NCBI GenBank assembly: GCA_002943765.1
Contig: PQWQ01000013.1
Coordinates: 124,001 to 188,000 of the forward strand
DNA from: Psoroptes ovis
Taxonomy: Eukaryota; Arthropoda; Arachnida; Sarcoptiformes; Psoroptidae
DNA length: 64,000 bases
Reading direction: 5' to 3'
Below the pieces are notes generated by a model. It worked only from the letters and a program-made list of their open reading frames with translations, was not told the DNA's origin and searched no databases. Position numbers and translations under genes: made by a program. Positions within the stretch are counted from its first letter, which is position 1, and every line of letters starts with the position of its first letter. This document shows, piece after piece, positions 1 to 12,457 of the stretch.

Positions 1-252
1 CAATATTTTACCTGTAGCGACCAATACAAATGTACCATATACGGGCACCCCGAACAACCTGAAACAACCATAGGAACGATTGAAAAGATAGAGAAACAAC
101 AGAGAAAACAAAATATTGAACATGAATCAATCGACTATCAAGAAAAAATGATAATAATTTACAATTGTGTTATAACATGTTTCGATAAATATTTTGCAAA
201 TGGAATATTATATACAACTACTATTGTTGATTATTATCACTATTATGATTGA
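1..252 (+). other. possible 3' end of an unassigned gene (partial)
   Basis: Frame 1 is open from the window edge for 83 codons to a TGA at 250-252. The first 150 nt are clearly richer in GC and in C-ending codons than the DNA that follows. The translation is hydrophilic in that part (for example CSDQYKC, then a Glu/Lys/Gln-rich stretch). I recognise no family. The opposite strand is ambiguous: it offers a splice-like acceptor and donor bracketing about 47 nt (roughly 12-58) with an open frame reading GVPVYGTFVLVATG. Either strand, or neither, may be coding. Confidence 0.22.
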
Positions 253-1298
253 AATATTTCATTATTATAATTATAATTCTATCTTCATTATTTTTGAATA
301 TACATAAGAGAGAAGAGATAAAAAAAATTGATTATATTAAAATGAAAATTAATTAGAATAAAATTGTCAAATGTATGAATTAGGATTTAAATAAATGAAT
401 AAAAAACTGAATGAATACATAAATAAATAAATAGAGATTTGACTTTGAAAAAGAATTTTAAATCCAATGAAATTTATGTATTCAATTGTACAATTATGTA
501 CATTTTTATCTAATTTTTTTCACGTTTCTAGGTTCCAAGCAGTTACATAATCCAATGCAGACTAGGAAAAAAGGAAAATACTTTTGAAAATCAAAATGGT
601 TTTTTTTCTATTTAATTTCAAATGCTTGTTCCATAAATTAAATGATTATGTATATGAATTAAAAAAGAGAAAAAGTTGCTGTTTACATTTTCTATTACAA
701 AAATAAATATAAATTTTTTTAGACCATTAAAAAAAATTATTACTCTACCAGATATATAGATACCAGTAAGAAAGGGATGATTAAAATTGTGTGAAATTTT
801 TTCTTTTTTGATCATTTTTGGGAGAATAAAATGACTTTTTGTTGTTAAAACCATGCTATACAATCAAAATTATATGAATTAAAAAAAATGAAAACGAATG
901 AAATTTATTTCATACAGAGGGAGAAGAATAAAGAAAAAACCATTAATATCCATTTATTAATTTAAATTGTCCACTTGCAATTAAGGAAGATGATTTTTTG
1001 ATGATTCTTTTGGTATGGGTCAAATAAATGGATAAATAACATGATATTTTTCTTTATTTCCAGCAAACAGGTGCAATTGGAAAATGTAAAATTTACTTAG
1101 GGTTTTTTTCGCCAACTTTCCAACGCCATTTTTTTCTCTGGTTGAAATGAATGAAATGGAGATGAAAAAACAATTTTTTAAATGAAATTTTCAGAAAAAA
1201 AATAACAAAACATGGCCCAAGTGATTCATTGTTTGATTTGATCAAAAGACAAAGGCCGAAAAAAGGAGAAAAAAAAATTAACGTTTCCAAGGATACAG

Positions 1299-1319
1299 TC
1301 ATCATCATCATCATCATCA
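1299..1319. repeat. (TCA)7 microsatellite
   Basis: A perfect trinucleotide run is read directly from the sequence. Confidence 0.9.
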
Positions 1320-4300
1320 AATGTGAATTTTGACATTTTCATTTGATGCCAAATAATAATAATGAAAATAACAATGATTATTATCATTATTATTATTTTG
1401 ACAAAAAATGAGAATCGAGAATGAAATTTAAACAAAACGATTGTAAATTGAATCAAACTGAATCTAATGAAATTTAATGGAATTCAATGGAAAAGATCGA
1501 AGAAAATAACCGAATTATTAAAAATTCAATGAATTCAATTATTTAAATTTTTTCATTTTTCAATTTCATTAAATTTTTTTTTCAATGGAATTTCATTGTA
1601 TAATCGAATAGATTAATTTTAACATCATTTTTGGCTCATTTCATTCAAAATCATTCAAATTGCCAAACGATGAAGAAATTTTGATTGATTTAGAATTTTC
1701 ATTTCTTGTTTGAAAGATCAAAAAAAAAAAAAAAAAAATTCTTTGAAAAATTTTGACATGCAAAAATATGAAATAATTTTGATTTTTTTTCATTATTTTA
1801 AATACGAATTTTTTTGACAGTTATTTCATGAAATAAAATGAAATCTGTGTGCGTGACTTGTTGAATTATCGTTATGATTATTGTTGCTATTATTATTATT
1901 AGCATTATTATTGCTATTATCAGGATATCTCAATGAAAATAGAGGAGAAAATTTGATTAAATGGCAGAAATGAAAAAAAAGAGATTTAAATTGATATATT
2001 CTGTTGTATTTGAAAATCCACCAAATATACATCATAATCGTCATCACTATTATCATTATTGTTATGGCTATCATTATTTCGTCATTTGCAAATTATTTGT
2101 TTTATCATTTGTTTCGATTCAAACTCAATTTCTATTTGTGTTACCCAGCACAAAAAATAATAGATTTTGAATGGAAAAAAATTATTCTGGAATATATCAT
2201 TGTATATAATATTGCTATTTTTACACAAACAAACATTTAACAAATAAACAAACAAAAATTAGAAATGAAATTTTAAATTTCCATTTCATCTTCTTTTTTT
2301 AGTCGTTTGGTTGAGCATTTTATTTTATGTTATGCAACAAATTTATTTAGGGAAATTATTTGACAAATTTTATGATTTTCTATCAACTGTTTTTTTTGTG
2401 AACATTCATTGAATTTATTTATTCATTCATTCGTTGATTCAAGTTTTATTTGGTTCTGAATTCATTTGATTCGATTCAATTCATCATCATCACAATAATC
2501 ATTATACCGTTTTTTCAGATAATAATTTGACGTAGAAAATAAAATAATAATAACAATAATAATCATGGTAATAATAAAAATAATAATAGGACCATTGAAT
2601 TTCTCTTTATCACTTTCACTTTCGATTCACTACTATTTTTGATTATGGCTTAATTTAGTGTTTGTTTTATTATTTGAAATTTTTATTCTATTGAATGATG
2701 AAATAAAAATAAAAAAACTAAAATAAAACGAACAGAATTAATGATAATTGTCACTAAATATTTATATTTATTGCCATTATCATGAAAGAATGGAAATGAA
2801 TTAAATCATTCAATTGAATTCTATTGATTCAATTGAAAATATTATTTTTATAAATCCGATATTGTGTAAATTTCCAATATTTCAGCATGATTTTGTTCCG
2901 TTTTTATCTTTTTTTTTTTTTTTTTTGAGCAAAAAAGTGCTGAATTTGAATTGATTTGCAAAGAAACGAAATACTCGAATTCAATGAATCCTGGAATTCT
3001 TTTGTTAATTGAATTGATTGTTCAATGAATTCAAATGTAATTTTTTCTTTGCATCTAATTATCAATGATTGAGTGATAATTACAAAAATCAAATTCGAAA
3101 AAGGAGTAAATTAATAATAGAAACCGCTCAGTACCAATTTTTTTTTCAGTGCAAACGAACTTCCAATTCATCCCAATGGATGAAAATTTGATAAATATGG
3201 AAAAATATCTAAAACACAAACATTTCCAGGTCCATATTGGTTTGGAATATTATTTCATTTGTTTGTCGTCAAAAAAAAAAAAAAAAATATTTCATCATCA
3301 TTCATCAAGATTCATCATATGAAAAAGATGAAATAATGTAAGAATAGAATTAAATAGAATAATGTGAAATGAATAAATAAATGAATCATATAAATGAAAA
3401 TTATTAAGTAATTACTTTGAAAAAAAAATGATGAATCAAAACTAATCCAATAATAATTGGAATTATTTTTTCTATTATCTGAATAAGAAAACATAAGAAA
3501 ACTTTTTTTTGCTTTTCTATTATTTCTTGATTCTTGTTCATCATCACACACAAAATAATCATCATGATCATCATCATAATCATTATTATTATTATTATAA
3601 AATACACGTTTAGAAATATGTTTAAATCATTTATGCTGATGAGAAACAAAACAAAACAGAAAAGAAAAAGAAAAAATAATAAATAAAGATAATATTATGA
3701 ATGACAAATGTATTAACTTTGACTAAAACAAAAAACAGAATAAAACAAAACAAAACAAAGATAATAATAATATTAATAACAGCATTGATTGAATACAAAT
3801 GAGATTTAATTTATATTTTATAAACTCCTATTATCATTATTATTATTATGATTATGTTTAGATGAAATTTTTATTGCTTAGATTTTGAACAAATTTTTTT
3901 TCATTTATTTCATTTCATTTTCATCACATTTTTACATTTCATTTGTGTTCATACATTTATTTGTATTTTATTTTATTTTATTTTTAATACTGATGATGAT
4001 GATGATGACTATGTTTTGGATTTATATTTTCTTTTCTTTTCTTGTTCTTATTTTATTTTGATTGAATTCAAAAGGAAGAAGAAAAAATTTCGCAAGTAAA
4101 TCATGTTTTGTGCTTGTTTTATTATTGTTATCATTATTATTATTGTTTAAACTTGGAAAAATTGAATAAATGAATAAATGAATGACTAAATAAATAAATT
4201 CACTTGAATATTTTATATTTCTATTGAATCGTTGTTATCTTTTTTCTTTATTTTATCATCAAATTCAATTGTGTCTTGTACACATTATTTGTTTATTTAA

Positions 4301-5674
4301 ACATCGTTTTTTTCTTTCATTCATTTGTTACTCTAAAATTAAGAACTGAAATAATGGAAATATAGGAAAAGCAGAGAGAGCAGTGTAGAAAATGATTGAA
4401 AATAAATATAAGAAATTATATTTAATGATGATCAACACGAATTGCAACCGAAGAAAATAAACTTACCTTTTAAAACATTTGATTAAATAAATGATGTTTT
4501 CTGTTTCATTTATTTTGCACTGAGAATCATTATTATGATTATCGATTTATTTTATCATATTTTTGATTATTATTTAAAATTTTAGCTGCTATATTTATCA
4601 TCTATATTGTATACTAGATTGATTGATGATCGATTTTGATTTATTTATTTTGATCAAAACATTTTCATTTCATTTTTTTTCCCGTTTCACTTGAAAAATG
4701 AATATAGAATGATTGAAAATAAATATAAAAAAATGAAATGAAATGAACTGCAGAAAATTGAAAAAAATCACATAAAAATTTTGAGGAAAAAAAACAAATA
4801 AATAATAATCATGAATAATAATAACGATAATTGAATATGATCATTAATTTTAAATGATGGATTATTTACATTTATTCACATTCACACAAACACAGAACAC
4901 AGACACAAAAATGAAATTAAAATACATTAACATGTTGAGAGAGTTAAACCTTTTGAACCCACAATGAAAGCGAAGAAAAAATAATGAAAATTCTATCAAA
5001 GATCTTTACGAAAGAAATTAATGTCATTAATGATGATTTATATAAAAAGAATAAATTGAAATAAAAGGGTTTAAAACAAAAAATTCCTATTCATTCATGA
5101 TCGATTGTTGCTATTGTAATTGATTTATTTATTTATTTTAATTCAATTTTTAATTATTTAAAATGTTCATTTGCAAATGGCTGCGGCTGCTGCTGTGGCT
5201 GTTAATGTCATATAAATTCAAATAATTTTTTGTTTTTGTTTTCTGGTTCATTCAAAAACAAAACGACGTTGTCAATGTTGTTGCTGTTGTTGTCGTAGCT
5301 GATTATGATCATGATGATGATGATGATAATGATGGTATTAATGAGGTTGATGATGTCTGCACGAGTTTGTGTGTGTGTGTGTTGGTGTCAGTATAGTTAT
5401 TGATAATTAAAATTTTTATTTTAAAAATAGAATTTTCTCAAAGCTTAAATTAATATTCTATTTCTAGAAATGAATAAATAGAAAAGAATAAATTAATAAA
5501 TGAATTAAGAATCAAACATTAATAGAACTCATGCTAATAATATTAATGATATTCTTAAATGTGAATATTTTCAATGAAAAAAAAAATGAATAATTCAGTA
5601 CAAATTCATTGAAACACATAAAACAACGAATGCATGTATGTTTCAATGAATGTATTTAATGAAGATAACCGACC

Positions 5675-5695
5675 GAGAGAGAGAGAGAGAGAGAG
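5675..5695. repeat. (GA)10 microsatellite
   Basis: This is a perfect GA dinucleotide run, a purine tract on the + strand. Confidence 0.9.
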
Positions 5696-8600
5696 GAAAA
5701 AATTGATCAGTTTTTAAATAAAAATAAATAAAATATATCTACTACCATCAAGCGGAGACACTACTACCAATGATAATGATTGTAATAATAACGATATTGG
5801 AATGGTAAAAATAGTATGAAATATACAAGAAACGAAAAAAAAAATATTGAATACAAATTTCAAAATAAATAAACATAAATAATAATAATAATAATATCAA
5901 AAATGACAACTCTGAGTTGTTGTTTATGTTGTCTCGGTAAATTGTCAATCGTTTTCGACTATTGTTGTTTTTGTTGGTTGTTTGTTCTTTTCAAGTCAAA
6001 AGAATTGGAAAAATTTCTGGTCGATTTTGTGACATTTTCAAAAATGAAAATAAAAATAAAATGAAAATGAAATGAAATAAAATAAAATAAAAAGAAATGA
6101 AAAAATTTGTGATACAAGATTTTCATATTATTATTATTATCATCGAAGTGGTATTGGTAATATCGTCGTCACCACTGTGTAGTATATATCAAATGATATT
6201 ATTTTTTTTTCTCTCGAAACAAGAGAAAAAACAACAGAACCTAGAAAAATGAGATGAAATGAATTGAAATTTACCGTTAGACACCTTTACCTGTTCCATT
6301 TTTTATTTCATTTTGCCATCCAACTTACTTGCTTTTTCACAATTTCTTTTTCATAAAGATTCATTTATTCATTCATATTTTTGATATCTCAAAACAACAA
6401 TAACAAGCGATAATGACGATGATGGTGATAAGTGAAAATTCAATTTTCTCAATTTTTCTAAGCTTTTTTTGGTTCTTCACGTTCTCGTTCTTCTTTGATC
6501 AATATCTATTCGATCACGAAATATAGAATTTCAAATTTCAATAATTTCAAATCACAAAATTTCGAAATTCAAAAATGTAAAGAAAAAGAAATAAGAAGAA
6601 TTCTGAATTCATTACAAATTCAAATATCAGAGCAGAGCAGAAAGATAGGGAGATAAAGCATGGAAAAATAAATCAAATATTTTTTCTTCGAATTACAATC
6701 AATAAAATAAAATTTCAATAAATTGTCATGTATAATAATCACAAAGAAAAAAATGATCGAAATTGAAGAAATGAAATCATAATAATGACACTAATAATAA
6801 TAATAATAATGATAATAATACAAAATGATAATCAATTTGAACATGAAAATTTGATGATTTGATTCGATTTGTTTGAATATATTGAATATTGAACATAAAA
6901 ATTGTATTCTATATTCATTATTATCATCATCATTATTTATTTTGGAAACATTGTAATTTTGTCATTTAAAAATTATGAGAAGAATGAAGAATCAGAAAAT
7001 ACATTTAATCATCTTTATTATTGTCAAAGCTTATTATCATTTCTTTGAATCATATTAACACTGTTGATAATAATAATAATAACAACAATAACAAACGAAC
7101 ATGAAACGATTTATTTCAATTTGAATTGATTTCAATGATGTATTTGATTTTGAAATTATTAAAATTTTCTTTCAATGCTTTTTGCTTTCTCTTTGTTTGT
7201 TTGAAATTTTCAATTTCATCATTTCATTTCATTTTTTGGCGCCTTTGGTTATTCACATTTTTTTCATTTCAATATTTTTTAATATTCAATTTCATCATAT
7301 TATTATTCATTTTTTCTTTTCTTTTTTTATTTTGCATTTATTTTTTTGAATCACACACATCAACGTTACCATACTTGGTTGATGGCTGTTTTTCATCTGT
7401 GATATTTGTACTGATATTCACTGTTTGTGTGTATATGGAAACCAATGTTTATATCTGTCTTTGACTATGGTTTGAATCTATTCTTTTTTCTGTGTATTCT
7501 GACGTATTTTTATATATAAAATTTATATTTTTTTTACATATATACAAGCAGATATAATATATAAACATATATAATATTGAACGATTTTAAAGTTTATCCA
7601 AGCATATGAATGAATGAATGAATCAATGATGAAAGCATTGCATGCCTGAATTTATTTCATATTCATTCATTCTTTATTTGAAAATATTGCAAATAATAAT
7701 ACGTATTGTTGATAGGAATCAATCAGCATCGAACAACAGAAGAAAATTTAAAGTGTGTCTGTGAATTAAGTGAATTCATAAAAGTTTGTCCAAAAGGTCG
7801 CATGAATTTCTTTGAATTTCGTGTATTTTTATATTTTTATTTATTTTTTTACTGAATTTCAATTTCAATACATTATCATAACTCTTTCGAATGGTGGTTT
7901 GATCGGACTAAATTTGATATTCAAAATTTGAAATTCAAAAATTCTAAAGAAAAGAATTGAGGATTCAAAGGTAAAATTGTGCAATACCAAAAAATCCAAA
8001 TATTCAAACAAATATTAAATCTCTGCACAATAATCGCATGGAAATTTGTGACTAAAAAAAATATGAATTTGAAAACGAAAATTTCAGATTCTGGCCATAT
8101 TATGGCTATGCACACGCACACACCGTTAGTTACGTACAAAAACATATATATCAGAATATTTTTAGCTATATATTGCGTGATTATACACGTTTATCAACAT
8201 TTCTATTGCATTTTTTTTTTTACAAAATTAGCATTAAATACACACGAATACACAGCACATATATGCATGTATTCTACATTCTTCTTCTTCCCGTAATTCC
8301 TTCATCATAAAATTTGTTCAAAAAAGTTATTAGTCGATTATTGAAAAAAAAAAATTGGTAAAAAACTGGATAAAATGGAAAAAAAAATTTGAAATTTCAG
8401 TCCAAGAATAGACATGAGCAAATGTCTGTGCTTACAAATGTCTTTGCTGTGTGTGTTTGCGTATTTCTACGGTATAATAATCTTCAATATAATGATAATA
8501 ATTGTTGCACAATCAATTCTAATAAATGCAATATTTTCTAAAGTAAAAAACAAGTGAAAAACAATTGAATCCTTCAATTGAAATGGAATAATTTTTTTGA

Positions 8601-10870
8601 TTTTGATCATTTATTATTATTATTTCAATTCTTAATATTTCAATTATTAGCCTGATTACCTCGATTATTACCGATCATTATTAGTAAGATTATTACAATT
8701 ATTTTTCTAGTATTATTAGGAATGAGATGGAAAATTAAAAAAAAAAATTTAATCCAAAAAATTGAAAATTTTCATTTTTTTTTTCAATTTCGATTTCATT
8801 TTTCATTTTCATTTGTTTTCGAATAATAATAGTCATAATCATTACAATAATAATAATATCATTAATAATAATCATGATAAAATAAAAAATAAAATCAATA
8901 ATAATGATTATGATGATGGCATTTTTTATTTTTACTTATATTCATTAGTTTAGTTATTACCATTATGTAATAATCATAATCAAAGGGAATTTATTCATTC
9001 TTCAATTCAATTTTTGTACTAAGAAAACTACCGATATTTTTCATGATATTTTACCGTTGATTCTTGTATTGAGAGAAGAAAATTACCATCAACATTATGT
9101 GATTGAAAAACAATACATGATTTTTTGTATATGTGAAACGTGGTCGCTTATTGTTGCTGATGTTCTTGATTTTTGATTTTCTTTTATTTTTCTCTGAATT
9201 GATAGTATCTTATAAGTACATGTTTACACATGTTAAGAATACATGATTTTTTTCTTTGATTTCACTCTTACATTCTCGAGCAATGATTCGGTGGTTTCTT
9301 CTGGGTGAATAATGAATATGCACAATAACAATAAAAGTTTCAAAAGAAGCCAAATCTTCAAAAACGAAAACGAAAAAAAAAATCCTTAAATCAACGAACC
9401 ATAACCTACAACACACATATAGATTCTTATAGGATTTCTCTCTGGTGAAATACATGTATTATTCTTGAATATTTTCTTGTTTTGCTCTAAAATTGCTCCA
9501 AAATTGTTGTTCTTGTTGTTTCTGTCTGAAACGAATTGCAATCATAATAGCAATAATAATAATAATCATTAAAAAGTTGTTTATTACACATTATTTATTA
9601 TTATTATTTTCATAAATACTTTTGTAATTTGTGATTAGTGTTGTTCGTATGAGTCTGTTTATGTGTGTGCGTGTTTGCACAACATTTTGAACTAAATATA
9701 TGAAATATTCAAATTAATGCAATAAGAAAAAAAAAGAAAATGATCAAATGGATAGATGAAGATAGATTTATATTTTTTCAAAATCAATTATTCATCAATT
9801 TTTTGTCTTTTGTTGGTATGCAATAGAAAATTTGTAATGTTCAAACATACATAAGGAATAATAATAATAAATATAATAAATATTTGAAACATTATTGAAT
9901 ATAAATAAATAATGATGATGATAATAAAAAAAATTTTCAATATTAGCAGTATATTTTGGCTTTCCATCATTGAATAAAGGAATTTAGCCAGAAACAAATG
10001 AAGAAATATTTCAATTTTCAATTTTTCTTCTTGAGGATATTTGTCAATTTTTTGGTTTGTTTGAATGCTTTCAAATATTCCGAGAAATTCTCAAATATTC
10101 TTTGATATTTTTTGAAAAATAATCTTTTCAATTTGACAAGAATATTCACAATGTTTCATTATTCATTAAATTCATTTTTTCATCTTTCGCTGTTTTCTTA
10201 TGACAAAAAAAAAATTTCATTTTATTAATTTTGATATTTTCTGTTTTTGCTCACCTTTTAATGAATTATTAAAAAATGGAAATGAATTTCATTTCTTTTT
10301 TTTTTTTTTTTTTTCACCGAATGCTACGGAGTTTTTCATGAATTTTCCCGCTATTTTTAGTCCATCATAACTGGTGGAGAATTTCCACCTCTTTTTGCCA
10401 TTCATTATTATTTATTTATCAATTAATATTGAAGCACACACAGATGCACTACTTTTCATAGGAAAATTAATAATCGAAAATAAAAACAAAAATTCTGACA
10501 TTTCTTCTTTCATTTCATTCATTCATTCAATTATTTGTCATGATATTTTTTTTAAAATTCATATACAGGTAATTATTGCCTTCCATTATTAATATTGTTC
10601 GGTTAATTGTATGTTGCTTTTCATAGTGATTCCGGTGAGAGAGATCGAGAGGAAAAGAGCAAAAGGAAAAGGAAAAATTGAATCAATTCATTGAAATCAC
10701 TTGTAAATAATAATCAAAATAATAATAATAAAGAATGAATGAATCGAATTGAAATGAATGAATGATAATAATCACAAGTGAAATTTTAATGGCAAATAAA
10801 AATAAATAAATAAGTAAAAAAATTCATTATTATTATTATCATTATTAATAATGAATTTGAAAATATTTGT

Positions 10871-10935
10871 AAATAAATAAATAATGAATGAATGAATAAA
10901 TGAATGAATGAATGAATCATTGAGTGAATGAATGA
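10871..10935. repeat. AATA/TGAA tetranucleotide repeat block
   Basis: An imperfect array of AAATAAAT units passes into TGAA units with single-base interruptions. It lies immediately left of the first miniature mariner-like element. Confidence 0.8.
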
Positions 10936-10966
10936 TTCAAATAAACGAGAAAAAAAATGCCATATT

Positions 10967-11052
10967 TATTGGGTTGTCCGAAAACTTTTGTACTGATTTT
11001 TTATTGACATTTACAGTGATTCAACGTGACAGAACTTATTGGACAAGCATTA
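10967..11052. mobile_element. mariner-like miniature element, copy 1 (degenerate)
   Basis: The left end reads GGGTTGTCCGAAAACTTTTG just inside a TA at 10967-10968. The right end, on the opposite strand, reads GCTTGTCCAATAAGTTCTGT just inside a TA at 11051-11052. The ends are imperfect inverted repeats flanked by TA, the target duplicated by Tc1/mariner elements. With about 80 bp between ends there is no room for a transposase, so this would be a non-autonomous (MITE-like) remnant. Two similar elements lie at 33704 and 53141. Confidence 0.6.
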
Positions 11053-11211
11053 CATGATCAAAAAAATAATTTCTTGTGAATTTTGACTTTTTATCTACCA
11101 AACAAAAAACAAAAATTTGTTTCATACCAAAAAAAAAAAAAAAAAAATATTAAACTAATTTAATAATTGTCAATGTATTGGAATCGATAATGATTTATTA
11201 TGATTTCTGTT

Positions 11212-11257
11212 TTTTTGATTTGAAAAATCAAATATCAAATATTTTTCAAATCAAAAA
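11212..11257. repeat. 17-bp perfect inverted repeat, 12-nt loop
   Basis: Arms 11212-11228 and 11241-11257 are exact reverse complements (TTTTTGATTTGAAAAAT on the left). The loop is AT-rich. The hairpin is strong for its composition; its function is unknown. Confidence 0.85.
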
Positions 11258-12430
11258 GGTACATAAACACACACATGAATCAAATACATTCATGCATTAA
11301 GATGCAATCACTCATTTTTTTTCATTTCATTATTTTTATTGATTCTGATCAAGAAAAAAGAGCAGAAATATGAAACATGAATGGAAAACCTTTCATTTTT
11401 TGTTGTGGCTGTTGTTGTTGTTGATTGTTCATGACGATTATTGCCATTTACTGCTGCTGTTTGTGTCTATTATTGTTGCTGCAAAACTGTCATTTTGAAA
11501 TATGGCTAATTGTTATGAATAATAAACATTTATGTATTTGTGTGTGCTTTAATTAATATTATTGTTGTTGTTACTGTTGTCAATGGTGGTAGATAATGAT
11601 AATTATCATCATTAATCGTTTTGAAGAAAAAATGGACTAATAAATAAAAATAATGATGATAATTCTAATGTGTGCGTGTGAAATGCGTTCCATATGTTTT
11701 TCAATATTTCAACTTGATCATTGTTATTATCCTTCTCATATGTGTTTTAATTTCAAATTCATTCATTTGAATTAATTAATTTTTATTCCATTTGTAATTA
11801 ATTACAGTTTTGAAAAAAATATTGTGGAAAAATGTCCAAAAATCTTTTGAATTTTTTTTTCAATTATTTTCATTCCAAAGAATCATTATTATTTATTGTC
11901 TTTGAAAAGGCTGCTGTTGTGTAGTGGTGTCATTTGATTGTCGAGCTTTTGATTTTTGCTTTCTTTGATCTTTTCGGTGCCTTTTTCACTGTTGAGCTCA
12001 CCGATTGATATACTCAAGCACAGATGGTCGTCGTTGGTTTAGAAAATTGGAAAATTTCATTGAAAAAATATATTTCTAATATTTGAACACTGTATTTCGC
12101 ATAAGAAACGAATGAATAGGAATGAATGGATGTGGAAAAAACTCAACTCATTTCATCTTCATTCATTCATTATTCATTAAAGTCAATCAAATTCCTTTTT
12201 ATCTTCTATTTCTTTCAAATTTTTATATTTCAATCAAATTTTGATCAATCAATCAACTGTAAATGCATTGATTTTATTAGAATTTTTTCTATTTTTCGCT
12301 TAAAGAAAAAAAATTTATAAACAGGAACAAATGGATGAAAAAATATTTGAAAAATAAACATTGAAATATATGATTTTATTAGTGTATTAATGCTGTTTTG
12401 GTTATTGAATGGATGGATATCAGGTCAATT

Positions 12431-12451
12431 ATGATGATGATGATGATGATG
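12431..12451. repeat. (ATG)7 microsatellite
   Basis: A perfect trinucleotide run that overlaps the CRE palindrome at its right edge by two bases. Confidence 0.9.
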
Positions 12452-12457
12452 ACGTCA
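12450..12457. promoter_or_regulatory. TGACGTCA palindrome (CRE-type site)
   Basis: This is an exact match to the full CREB/ATF consensus TGACGTCA. It sits at the end of an ATG repeat and is about 5.8 kb upstream of the sphingomyelinase start. Motif match only; no occupancy is implied. Confidence 0.3.

Larger units (their letters stand above)
253..10966. other. AT-rich gene-free stretch
   Basis: I see no supported gene here. The DNA is dominated by A/T runs and ATT/ATG/GAT-type simple repeats. Open frames are short and Phe/Ile/Asn/Lys-biased, as expected by chance at this composition. Notable simple repeats are (TCA)7 near 1299, a GAT run near 3990, a GT run near 5370 and (GA)10 at 5675. Confidence 0.7.

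Noticed and set aside
5178..5216. Short Ala/Val-rich ATG frame in a GCT/GCG patch
   Set aside because: Only 12 codons in a trinucleotide-repeat patch.
7126..7464. 112-codon membrane-like frame
   Set aside because: Long T runs give Phe/Leu/Ser by composition alone; no conserved pattern or codon bias.
7979..8296. 105-codon frame with His/Thr-rich part
   Set aside because: Built on CA-rich simple sequence; both strands open; no coding signature.
11910..11990. tRNA-like string GTGTAGTGGTGTCAT
   Set aside because: It resembles an A box, but no B box (GGTTCGANTCC) or acceptor-stem pairing follows.
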